Source: Pseudoxanthomonas yeongjuensis
Lineage (GTDB): Bacteria > Pseudomonadota > Gammaproteobacteria > Xanthomonadales > Xanthomonadaceae
DNA length: 64,000 bases
Direction: 5' to 3'
Assembly: GCF_010093345.1 (NCBI RefSeq)
Contig: NZ_PDWT01000006.1
Span: 62,001-126,000, forward strand
Position numbers and translations under genes: made by a program. This document shows, one piece after another, positions 25,140-33,067 of the stretch. A model generated the notes under the pieces. That model ran no database searches and was not told where the DNA came from. It saw nothing but the letters and a program-made list of their open reading frames with translations. Each line of letters starts with the position of its first letter. The first letter of the stretch is position 1.

Positions 25140-26468
25140 CTACGGATTTTTTTCCAGCGTCCCGCCCGCATCCGCGGACGCGTTTTTTTCCGCTGGCAGA
25201 TTACGACGGGCCGATTCCAGATTGCGGATGGGACGATCCAGCATCCATAGGACGCAGGCGGCCACCAGCGCCAGTCCCGACAACAGGACGAAGAACCCGG
25301 CGTGACTGGTCCGCGACCACAATGCGCCGACCGCACCGGCCAGCAGGCTGCCGCTGAAGATCGCCAGGAACCACGCGGCAACGGTGGTGGCGCCCAGACG
25401 CGGCGGCGCCAGGCGCGCGAACAGGCCCAGGCCGGTCGGCAGGATGTACAGTTCGCCCAGCGTGAGGATCGCGAAGAACAGAAGCAACCACGACCAAGCC
25501 ACGCGCTCGCCACCGGCAAAACCGTCCAGTGTCGCCAGCAGCAGGTAGGCCAGCGCAACGATCACCGCGCCGATGGCCATCTTCCGCGCCGGTGAAGTCT
25601 CGCGGCCGGCATCGGCGCGACGACGCCAGTGCAACAGCAACAGCGGCGTCATGCTGATCACCAGCAGCGGATTGAGGGCCTGGAACCAGGTCATCGGGAT
25701 CACCACGCTACCCCAGGTCCGGTCCACGCCCATGTCGGTCCACAGCGGCAAGGTGTTGCCGATCTGTTCGTAAGCGCCGCGGAAGATGGTCGCCGCGAGG
25801 CCCACGCCCAGCAGCAACCACCAGACCCGTCTCTGGTCGCCGCGCTCGCCTGCTGTCGGGGGCGCGCGCGCCACGCGCGTACGGATCTCCGGCGGCAGAT
25901 AGTCGCGGCCGAGCACATAGATGATCAGGCCGATGAACATGCCGATGCCGGCGGCGCCGAAACCGTAATGCCAGCCATAGAGTTCGCCCAGGGTTCCGCA
26001 GACCAGCGGCGCCATGAAGCCGCCGATGTTCAGGCCGACGTAGTAGACGTTGTAGGCCCGCCCGCGGCGCGGATCGTCGGCGCGGTACAGATCGTTGATC
26101 TGGCTGGGAAGACTGGGCAGGAACAGGCCGTTGCCCAGTGCGATGGTCGCCAGCGCGAGATAGAACATGGGCTCGAACGCCATCATGAAATGGCCCAGCG
26201 CCATCACGCTGCCGCCGATGATCACCGCGTTGCGCTTGCCCAGCCAGCGATCGGCGATGGCGCCGCCCAGGATCGGCGTGAAATACGCCATCGCCGTGTA
26301 CGTGCCGTAGATGAAGGAGGATTTCTCCTGTGCGAACAGCAGCTCCTTGGTCATGTAGTAGACCAGCAGCGTGCGCATGCCGTAGTAGGAGAACAGCTCC
26401 CACATGTTGGTCAGGAACAGGATCGTGAGCCCGCGCGGCTGTCCGAACCACGTCTTCTCCATCGCCAT
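25140..26468 (-). CDS. POT/PTR-family proton:peptide symporter
   Basis: 442 residues with about twelve membrane segments. The signature regions are visible: 'TNMWELFSYYGMRTLLVYYM' (helix 1, with an ExxER-like motif changed to ELFSYYG), 'GGAIADRWLGKRNAVIIGG' (helix 2-3 loop), and 'YNVYYVGLNIGGFMAPLVCG', the family's FYxxINxG-type signature. POT carriers import di- and tripeptides. The ATG at 26468 starts two bases after the stop of the DgcA-like gene (TGA-GC-ATG), so both are translated from one message. In this block it would bring in dipeptides whose residues include D-amino acids. Confidence 0.88.
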   Translation of the reverse strand: MAMEKTWFGQPRGLTILFLTNMWELFSYYGMRTLLVYYMTKELLFAQEKSSFIYGTYTAMAYFTPILGGAIADRWLGKRNAVIIGGSVMALGHFMMAFEPMFYLALATIALGNGLFLPSLPSQINDLYRADDPRRGRAYNVYYVGLNIGGFMAPLVCGTLGELYGWHYGFGAAGIGMFIGLIIYVLGRDYLPPEIRTRVARAPPTAGERGDQRRVWWLLLGVGLAATIFRGAYEQIGNTLPLWTDMGVDRTWGSVVIPMTWFQALNPLLVISMTPLLLLHWRRRADAGRETSPARKMAIGAVIVALAYLLLATLDGFAGGERVAWSWLLLFFAILTLGELYILPTGLGLFARLAPPRLGATTVAAWFLAIFSGSLLAGAVGALWSRTSHAGFFVLLSGLALVAACVLWMLDRPIRNLESARRNLPAEKNASADAGGTLEKNP

Positions 26469-26470
26469 GC

Positions 26471-27490
26471 TCACGCGGCGGCCTTCGGGCCCCAGACTTC
26501 GTCGCCGCAGGAGATGTAGCCATCCTCGTAGTGGACCGAGGGCGTGCGGTCCTGCTTCAGGAAGATCGGTCCATCCAGATCGACCACATCGCAGAACTGC
26601 CCCAGTACGAATGCTGGCGCCGCGGCCAGGCTGGTGCCGCACATGTTGCCGACCATGACCTGTTTGCCAAGTTCGCGCGCGCGCCTGGCCATGAGCAGGC
26701 CCTCGGTAAGGCCGCCGCACTTGTCGAGCTTGATATTGATGACATCGAACCGGTGATGCAGCGCTTCGAGCTCGGCAAGGTCGAGGATGCTTTCGTCCGC
26801 CGCGAACGGCAGCGCGCGTTCGATGCCATCCAGGTCGCCTTCCTGGCCCCGCACGCACGGCTGTTCGAGCAGCGAGACCTTCGATTCGACCAATGCCGGC
26901 AGTAGCAACGGCAAAGTAGCTGCCATGTAACCCTGGTTGGCATCGACACCGATCCACGGCTGCGGGCAACGTGCGCGCACCGCGCGCACCCGCGCGGCGT
27001 CGAGCTCCGGATCGCCGGTCAGCTTCAACTTCAACGCGCGGGCCTGCGAATAGGCAGCCGCCCGGTCCGCCATCACCGAGGGCTCGTCGGCGCCTACGGT
27101 GAAGGTAGTCAGCAGCTTGTTCGCCTTCTCCAACCCCGCCAGTTTCCAGACCGGAACGCCGCTGCGCTGCGATTCCAGTTCCCACAAGGCGCAATCGAGC
27201 GCGTTGCGCGCGCCGCCTGCCGGCAACAGCGTACGCAGGGTATCCCGATCCAGCCCTGCTTCTATGCGTGGCCTCAGTGCCTCGAGCGTGGCGATCATCG
27301 TCTCGGGATGATCATTGTTGTAATACACGCCCGCCGCTTCCCCGCGTCCGACATGCATGCCATCGCGAAGCGTCACCACGGTGGCGGGCATCGCTTCGAA
27401 CACATGGCCGGCGATGCGGAACGGGGCCGACATCGGCAGCGGTTCGTTATGCAGTTCGAGTTCGACGGACACGTTGGCGGCCACGCGCAC
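26471..27490 (-). CDS. dgcA: Enolase-superfamily racemase/epimerase, DgcA-like
   Basis: 339 residues in the muconate-lactonizing/dipeptide-epimerase subgroup. K-x-K is in 'ALKLKLTG', the metal ligands are in 'IGVDANQG', 'LLEQP' and 'FAADES', and the second lysine is in 'VINIKLDKCGG'. 'RARELGKQVMVGNMCGTSL' near the end is typical of the branch annotated as N-acetyl-D-Glu racemase DgcA. Paired with the DUF1611 DgcN-like gene it would turn N-acetyl-D-glutamate into the L form. The start is GTG at 27490; an in-frame stop lies just upstream and no ATG is available before residue 20. The gap to the upstream serine hydrolase is 58 bp. L-Ala-D/L-Glu epimerase activity is an alternative. Confidence 0.8.
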   Translation of the reverse strand: MRVAANVSVELELHNEPLPMSAPFRIAGHVFEAMPATVVTLRDGMHVGRGEAAGVYYNNDHPETMIATLEALRPRIEAGLDRDTLRTLLPAGGARNALDCALWELESQRSGVPVWKLAGLEKANKLLTTFTVGADEPSVMADRAAAYSQARALKLKLTGDPELDAARVRAVRARCPQPWIGVDANQGYMAATLPLLLPALVESKVSLLEQPCVRGQEGDLDGIERALPFAADESILDLAELEALHHRFDVINIKLDKCGGLTEGLLMARRARELGKQVMVGNMCGTSLAAAPAFVLGQFCDVVDLDGPIFLKQDRTPSVHYEDGYISCGDEVWGPKAAA

Positions 27491-27548
27491 CTCTATGGGC
27501 GAGATTCAGAAAAAGCGGCCGACAGCGAGAGCCTGCCGGCCGTATCAC

Positions 27549-29567
27549 TCAGTAATACGCGCCGTAACCGATCAAGTGGTTGGCGAAACCGATCCAGAGA
27601 AGGAACAGGCACGACAGCGCCAGCAGCACGGCCCACAGCTTGGCCAGCCAGCGGCGGCGACTGCGCAGCACCTGCCAGGCATTCCAGACGGAAATCGCCG
27701 CGCCGACAGGCAACACCACCGTTGCGAACAACCGCAGCAGGTTGATCCACTTGTCAGAGCCGGCCCCGGTCATCTCGAGATCGCCGAGCATCGCGACCAC
27801 GAACCCCAACGTCCCGCCGACCGAAAGCAGTACGGCCAATGCCGCGAGTCTCACCAGGCGATGCGCGCGCGCATCGGCTCCAGACAAGGCATAGGGCGCG
27901 CGATAGTGGCGGCGAACCAGCGCCGACACGGGCCATGCGAGCACGGTCAACAACAGCACGGCCAGACTGGCCGCCAGCAGCGGCAGCGCAAGCGAGCGCC
28001 AGGTCGAGAGCCGTTCGAACACCATGATCGGCGCGTAAGGCTCCATGGTGAAACGGGTGACCTTGCCATCGACGACGTCGGCGGCCAGGCGGTCGCTGCC
28101 GGCCACGTCCTGCCACAGGTAGGGCGAAATCTCCCGCCACTTCTTCGGCACGCCATTGGCGCCCGTCGCCATCGGCACACTGATGGTGCCGTCCTCGTTC
28201 GCTGCCACCTTGACCTGGCCCAGCATGTTCACCAGCGACAGCAGGTTGCTCTGCGGACGGCGGCTGCTGTCGTAATGGCCCGCCATCTGTTGCGCGTGCA
28301 GTTTGGCCTGGGCCGCGTCGAGCGCGGGTGCGCGCCCTTTCGGACCGGGCAGGTAGCGATCGGCAAAGCCGCGGACCAGGGCGCCGCGGATCACGCCGGT
28401 CGCGCCATCGCGACCATTGCTGTTCATGGAAACGAAAATGCCGATGCCGTCGTCGAGGAACAGCTCGAGGTCGCTGTGGAACAACGTGGTGTCGCCGCCA
28501 TGCGCGATCGCCCGGTGGCCGTTGACGCTGGTTTCATAGAAGCCAAGCATCATCCGGTTCAATGGGCCGACCGAAGCCTGGCCGGTGGTATGCATCTTCT
28601 CCGCGGTCGCGGCGCCGAGGATGCGCGCATCGCCATAAGCGCCATCCTGCAGGTGCGCGAGCATGAAGCGACCCATGTCCGCGCCCGTGGATGCGAGGCT
28701 GCCGGCAGGCGCCAGGCTGATGAATTCGTAATCTTTCGCCTTGCCATCCGAAGCCTTGTCATAGCCCTTGGACATCTTGGCCAGCAATGCGGGCTGCAGC
28801 GGTTGGCTGAAGCTGGAGTGGTCCATGCCCAGCGGCTGGAAGATATGGCGCTGGATATAAACGTCGAAGGGTTCGCCGGACACGCGCTGGATGATGTAGC
28901 CCGCCAGTGCGGTCGCATAGTTGGAATAGGCCGGCGTGGCGCCCGGGGCATGGATGCGCTCGGGCACCCAGCGCTTCAGCGCCTCTCCCAGGGGCACGAT
29001 CTCCTCCTTGCGCGAGGTGATCAGGCCGCGGATCTGCTCTTCCAGCCCGGTGGTATGGGTCATGATCTGGCGCAGCGTCATCGGCTTGCCGTCGGGCGAG
29101 GGGATCTTGAAATCGAGGTACTGGTTGACGTCCGCGTCCAGGTCCAGCTTGCCCTGCTCGACCAATTGCATGACCGCGGTCCAGGTAAAGAGCTTGGACA
29201 CCGAACCGGGACGGAACAGCGTTGCCGCCGGGTCGACCGGGGCGCGCTTTTCGATATCCGAGTAGCCATAGCCCTTCTGCAGCAGCACCTGGCCATCCTT
29301 GACCACCACGACCACCGCACCGGCGATGTCACCGTTGTCCAGTGCGTAGGGCAGATAACCGTCCAGCCAGGCCTCGATGTCGGCGCGGGTCAGCTCGGGC
29401 GCGGCATCGGGCGACGGGGTCCTGGGCAATTGGGAGACGGCGGGGTCGGCCGGCACCGTAGTGGGAGGAACCGCAGTCGGGACCAATGCGGCCTCTTGCG
29501 CTTTTGGCGTCGAGATCAGGCCGATGGCCAACAGACAGCCGCACAACGTGAACGGAATTACGCGCAT
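27549..29567 (-). CDS. Membrane-anchored serine hydrolase (beta-lactamase family) with C-terminal TM helices
   Basis: 672 residues from ATG 29567 (GGAGA upstream). After a signal peptide, S122-V-S-K125 in 'RPGSVSKLF' is the nucleophile motif, 'PAYSNYATALAG' gives the Tyr-x-Asn motif and 'AIAHGGDTTLF' the third motif. The last 140 residues hold about four hydrophobic helices ('LALPLLAASLAVLLLTVLAW', 'LVRLAALAVLLSVGGTLGFV', others), tying the enzyme to the inner membrane with its domain outside. Related proteins are D-aminopeptidases or esterases. It is the first gene of the unit hydrolase - dgcA - POT - D-aminoacylase, behind operator copy 2. Confidence 0.86.
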   Translation of the reverse strand: MRVIPFTLCGCLLAIGLISTPKAQEAALVPTAVPPTTVPADPAVSQLPRTPSPDAAPELTRADIEAWLDGYLPYALDNGDIAGAVVVVVKDGQVLLQKGYGYSDIEKRAPVDPAATLFRPGSVSKLFTWTAVMQLVEQGKLDLDADVNQYLDFKIPSPDGKPMTLRQIMTHTTGLEEQIRGLITSRKEEIVPLGEALKRWVPERIHAPGATPAYSNYATALAGYIIQRVSGEPFDVYIQRHIFQPLGMDHSSFSQPLQPALLAKMSKGYDKASDGKAKDYEFISLAPAGSLASTGADMGRFMLAHLQDGAYGDARILGAATAEKMHTTGQASVGPLNRMMLGFYETSVNGHRAIAHGGDTTLFHSDLELFLDDGIGIFVSMNSNGRDGATGVIRGALVRGFADRYLPGPKGRAPALDAAQAKLHAQQMAGHYDSSRRPQSNLLSLVNMLGQVKVAANEDGTISVPMATGANGVPKKWREISPYLWQDVAGSDRLAADVVDGKVTRFTMEPYAPIMVFERLSTWRSLALPLLAASLAVLLLTVLAWPVSALVRRHYRAPYALSGADARAHRLVRLAALAVLLSVGGTLGFVVAMLGDLEMTGAGSDKWINLLRLFATVVLPVGAAISVWNAWQVLRSRRRWLAKLWAVLLALSCLFLLWIGFANHLIGYGAYY

Positions 29568-29649
29568 CGCATAGTCTCCGGGTTGGATGAGCAAGCCCGC
29601 CCGGAGATGCCGGGGCGGCGGCAGAGAGTGAACATTATCCTGATTCGGC

Positions 29650-29679
29650 GATAATGATCCTAATCAGAGAATTGTCAAC
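29650..29679 (-). promoter_or_regulatory. Promoter/operator element copy 2
   Basis: Minus-strand TTGACA-N16-CATTAT with spacer ATTCTCTGATTAGGAT; 27 of 30 positions equal copy 1 at 22917-22946. It drives the serine hydrolase-dgcA-POT-deacylase unit. Both the promoter boxes and the spacer are conserved, so a regulator binding the spacer is likely. Confidence 0.7.
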
Positions 29680-29760
29680 ATGCAAAAAGTCACCCATCCC
29701 TCTCCCTCTTGTATCGCCACATCCCGTCGCTATTTCCCTAGAGCGCCTGCTGGGGCGATG

Positions 29761-29781
29761 ATGATCCTGCTCAGGACAATC
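29761..29781 (+). promoter_or_regulatory. Operator-like element copy 3, upstream of the XRE-cupin gene
   Basis: ATGATCCTGCTCAGGACAAT resembles the other copies (ATGATCCTAATyrGAGnAAT) and contains a perfect palindrome TCCTG-CT-CAGGA. It lies 38 bp before the regulator's ATG, the position expected for autoregulation. Confidence 0.55.
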
Positions 29782-29818
29782 CACTGTTGCCGCTATTAAC
29801 CCGGGAGATCAGGCAAGG

Positions 29819-30544
29819 ATGACAGCGCAACACCCCACCATCGGCGGACTGCTGCGCTCGCTTCGCGCACGCAAGGGCTGGACACTGAAGCAGATGAGCC
29901 AGCATTCCGGCATCCCGCTCTCCACGCTTTCCAAGGTGGAACATGACCGCTTGACCCTGACCTACGACAAGCTGCTGCAGCTCAGCCAGCGCCTGCAGCT
30001 GCGCATGTCCGAATTGTTCGCCGAGCAGGACGATACGCCAGAGCCCGCGGTAACCGCCCGCCGCAGCATCGGCCGTATCGAGGACGCGATCCGCGTCACC
30101 ACGCCCAACTACGACTATTACTACCTGTGCCCCGAGCTGCGCCGCAAGCGCATGATCCCCGTGCTCACGCGGGTGCGCGCGAAGAGCATCCAGGAGTTCG
30201 GCGACCTGGTCCATCACTCCGGCGAGGAATACATCCACATCCTGGAGGGTCGTGCCGAGATACACACCGAATTCTACGATCCGATCGTGCTCGAGGCCGG
30301 CGAATCGGTCTATATCGATTCCAACATGGGCCACGCCTATATCGCTGCCAAGGGTTGCGAAGAGGTGTTGCTTCTTGGCGTATGTTCGAGCGCGGACGAG
30401 CAGCTGATGGAATCGCTCATGACCTTGCACGGGGAAGAGACGATTGCGCAGCAGAAATCCGCGCGGACCGAGGAATCGCCATCGGCAAGGGCAGTAGCGC
30501 GCAGCCGGCGAATGACGGCGAAAACGCCACCCAAGACTCGCTGA
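29819..30544 (+). CDS. XRE-family regulator with cupin sensor domain
   Basis: 241 residues. Residues about 8-62 are a Cro/CI-type HTH ('GWTLKQMSQHSGIPLSTLSKVEHDRLTLTYDKL'), and about 105-195 a cupin barrel ('DLVHHSGEEYIHILEGRAEIHTEFYDPIVLEAGESVYIDSNMGHAYIA'). A basic tail follows. HTH-cupin proteins sense small amino-acid-type or other metabolites. It is divergent from the serine hydrolase operon across a 250-bp region holding two operator-like elements, so it is the natural candidate regulator of the D-amino-acid block, including the distant receptor unit with the same element. ATG 29819 is used; AGGCAAGG lies close upstream. Confidence 0.87.
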   Translation: MTAQHPTIGGLLRSLRARKGWTLKQMSQHSGIPLSTLSKVEHDRLTLTYDKLLQLSQRLQLRMSELFAEQDDTPEPAVTARRSIGRIEDAIRVTTPNYDYYYLCPELRRKRMIPVLTRVRAKSIQEFGDLVHHSGEEYIHILEGRAEIHTEFYDPIVLEAGESVYIDSNMGHAYIAAKGCEEVLLLGVCSSADEQLMESLMTLHGEETIAQQKSARTEESPSARAVARSRRMTAKTPPKTR

Positions 30545-30796
30545 CCGGACCTCTTGCGAGCCCCCGCATTGCTTTCAGCAAGAGCGGATCATCGACTTTA
30601 TCGCGCAATCGGGATCGTGTTCCCAGGAGCCTTTACCGCGCTCTAAGCAGAACATGCTCAGAGCGATCAGGACGCAAAGGAAGCCGAGCGGAATGCCGGC
30701 CTAATCCGCGGCATCAGTCCGAATGAGTTCCAAGCAGCGCATCAAGCCGCCAAGGTGTCCACTGAACCCCGGCAACTCAAAGCCGGCCCGGTTCCG

Positions 30797-30842
30797 GATC
30801 TTGATGATGGTACCGCTGACATGGCCGGTCCTGAATTCCATC
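30797..30842 (-). pseudogene. Fragment of a DUF2945 gene
   Basis: On the minus strand this stretch translates to 'TGHVSGTIIKIR' and matches the DUF2945 gene at 15959-16183 ('AGHVSGTIIKVH') at the DNA level over about 46 bp, with a frame change before it; flanking sequence does not continue the family. It is a relic. The whole gap 30545-30971 otherwise shows no supported gene. Confidence 0.6.
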
Positions 30843-30971
30843 TCACGACATCGCAGACTTGAGCTTGCGTGAGCTTCCCGCGCATGAAACTTCCTGCATG
30901 GGGCAAAGCCGCTCTGATGACGCCAGGGCCGGAAAGCAGCAATAAGGCACAAGGGCAAGACCGGTCTTCGA

Positions 30972-32063
30972 TCAGTTGCCGCGTCCCATGTCATATTGCG
31001 CCGCGGCCGCATTGCTGATGATCCCGGACAGTGGCAACAACTGGGTCAGGAAGCGGTTCCAGCGTGTTACGCCAGCGGGCCCGACCCACACCACATCGCC
31101 CGCATGCAGCGGGAACCGATCGCCCAGCGCAAAAGCCGTGGGCGACGAAGCATCGAGGTGATAGACCCGCGCCGGTGTCCGTGGCACGTCTTCCATGCCG
31201 CGTATGACGTAGACCGCGGCGCCCTTGGCGGTGACCGGATTCAGGCCGCCAGTGCGACCCAGAGCCTGGGTCAGGCTCATGTCCGTGGTCTTGAAGGTGA
31301 TGGCCTGCGGCCGCAGCACCTCGCCGATCACATAGATCTCCTTGCGGTCGTTGAACGGAAGGAACAGGTGGTCGCCGGGTTTCAGATAGATGGGGGGCGC
31401 GACGCTGCCGTCGCGATTCAAGGCGTCCAGGTCGAGCCGATAATTGCGCTGGTCGCGCGTGAGCACCAGGCCCGAAAGATCGGCCTGTTCGACATCGATG
31501 CGGGCCTTGCCGATCGCCTGCGCCAGGGTCAGGGGCACCGTGGTGATTTCCTGCGGCGAGGTATCGGTGAAGGCGCCCTGCAAGGCGACGCGGCTGCCGT
31601 AGCCCACCACGTTCACATCCAACTGCGGATCGCGCAGGTATTTCGCCAGCCGGCTGGAAAGCGTGCCGCGCAACTCCTCGATGCTCATGCCGGATACCTT
31701 CATCTTGCCGGCATACGGGTAGTAGAAGGATCCATCCGCCTGCACCAGACGGCCATTGGCCACCGCTTGCTGCTGGCTGCCGGCGGGCGTGGTCAGTTCC
31801 GGGTGATCCCACACGGTGACCAGAAGGGTGTCGCCCGGCTGGATGTGGTAGGTATCGGGCCGATAGCTGGTCAATTCGGTCGGCACCGGCACGACGGTCC
31901 GTTGTGGCGCGACCAGTTCCGGCGTGATCGCGACCATCTGCGGCTCGCTGCCACCGATCGATTCGGTATTGCCCGACCCACGCGTGGACATGTGCTGGCC
32001 GGCACATCCGCCAAGCATGATCGCGAAGATCGCGACGGCACAGGAATGAGTAATGTTTTTCAC
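30972..32063 (-). CDS. wza: Polysaccharide export lipoprotein, Wza/OMA family
   Basis: 363 residues from a GTG at 32063 with GAGGG upstream; a longer frame to 32180 would put 39 charged residues before the signal and is unlikely. Lipobox 'IMLGGC-AG'. The polysaccharide-export domain is seen in 'YHIQPGDTLLVTVWDHPELTTP' and 'GRLVQADGSFYYPYAGKMKV'; SLBB-like repeats follow ('VALQGAFTDTSPQEITTVPLTLAQAIG', 'EIYVIGEVLRPQAITF'). It forms the outer-membrane channel for exopolysaccharide in Wzy-type systems. It lies last in the flippase - polymerase - GT - DUF218 series, 229 bp after the DUF218 gene, and so may have its own promoter in 32064-32292. Confidence 0.88.
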   Translation of the reverse strand: MKNITHSCAVAIFAIMLGGCAGQHMSTRGSGNTESIGGSEPQMVAITPELVAPQRTVVPVPTELTSYRPDTYHIQPGDTLLVTVWDHPELTTPAGSQQQAVANGRLVQADGSFYYPYAGKMKVSGMSIEELRGTLSSRLAKYLRDPQLDVNVVGYGSRVALQGAFTDTSPQEITTVPLTLAQAIGKARIDVEQADLSGLVLTRDQRNYRLDLDALNRDGSVAPPIYLKPGDHLFLPFNDRKEIYVIGEVLRPQAITFKTTDMSLTQALGRTGGLNPVTAKGAAVYVIRGMEDVPRTPARVYHLDASSPTAFALGDRFPLHAGDVVWVGPAGVTRWNRFLTQLLPLSGIISNAAAAQYDMGRGN

Positions 32064-32292
32064 CTTTGGAGCCCTCTTGCTGATGGCACCGGCACCGGTT
32101 GCGATGCCTTTTCTCCCGCCTTTGCTTTGCCGCGGGCGTGCCGATTCATATTTCATCGATGCGGGTGTTGCGGAACTCAATGCCTTCGAGCATGAAGCAG
32201 CCTAATGGCCCGATTGCATCAGGCGCGTGAAAAATGCGGGCTTCACGGACATGGAAATGAATATTCCGCAACCGCGAAGTCAAACTGAATCT

Positions 32293-33054
32293 TCAGATCC
32301 ATTCCTGCGCATACACGGCCAGCAGGCCTGCGTATTCCTTCCATGCGCGACCACTGCGCCATAGCGCGCCGCGCGACGGAAACCAGCGCTCTCGCCAAGT
32401 GGCGCGCGGCATCGTTTCCGGCACCGGCACCGGCACGACATCGATGCCGGCCTGGCGGAAAACCAGGCTTGCGCGCGGCATGTGCAACGATGAGGTGACC
32501 AGCAATACCCGCCGCGTCCCGTCGGGCCCGAGCAATGCGGCGGTGTAGCGCGCGTTGTCGCGCGTGTCGCGACTGCGCTCTTCAAGTACCACCGCGGAAG
32601 CCGGAACGCCCAGCTTGCCGATCGCATAGGCCATCGTGCGCGCCTCGCTGTCTTCGGCCCGCGTGCCGCCGCCGGAAAGAATGATCCGCGGCGCACGCCT
32701 GGCCTGCCACGCGCGTGCGCCTGCCGCCACACGGCTGCTTTGCAGTTGCTCGGGCCCGATTCCCGGGCGATCGAGCCAGCCGTAGTGACCGCCACCCAGC
32801 ACGACGATGGCATCGGCTTCAGGCAGCGTCGCTTCGGCCACGACGGGATAGCGGGATTCCAGATGGCCGCGCAGCCAATCCGAAGCTTGTGGAATCGACC
32901 ACACCCCGGACCAGGCAATCGCAAAAAACATGATCGCAAGCGCCAGTTTCCGCCGATGCAGCAGCAGGAACAGCCCCCCGCAAACCAGCAGCCAGACCGA
33001 CAACGTGGGCGGGTAAGTCAATGAGACGATGAGATCCTGCAACGAAGAAAGCAT
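32293..33054 (-). CDS. DUF218/ElyC-SanA-type membrane protein
   Basis: 253 residues. Two N-terminal membrane helices ('LSVWLLVCGGLFLLLHRR', 'LALAIMFFAIAWSGVWSI') precede a DUF218 domain ('EADAIVVLGGGHYGW', 'IILSGGGTRAEDSEARTMA', 'LEERSRDTRDNARYTAALL', 'VLLVTSSLHMPRASLVFRQAG'). Family members (YdcF, SanA, ElyC) affect envelope integrity and undecaprenyl-linked polymer assembly, though no reaction is firmly assigned. It lies 13 bp after the GT4 gene within the exopolysaccharide series, consistent with a lipid-carrier-related role. ATG 33054 chosen as the start just before the first helix. Confidence 0.82.
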   Translation of the reverse strand: MLSSLQDLIVSLTYPPTLSVWLLVCGGLFLLLHRRKLALAIMFFAIAWSGVWSIPQASDWLRGHLESRYPVVAEATLPEADAIVVLGGGHYGWLDRPGIGPEQLQSSRVAAGARAWQARRAPRIILSGGGTRAEDSEARTMAYAIGKLGVPASAVVLEERSRDTRDNARYTAALLGPDGTRRVLLVTSSLHMPRASLVFRQAGIDVVPVPVPETMPRATWRERWFPSRGALWRSGRAWKEYAGLLAVYAQEWI

Positions 33055-33067
33055 GGGCACAGGCAAG

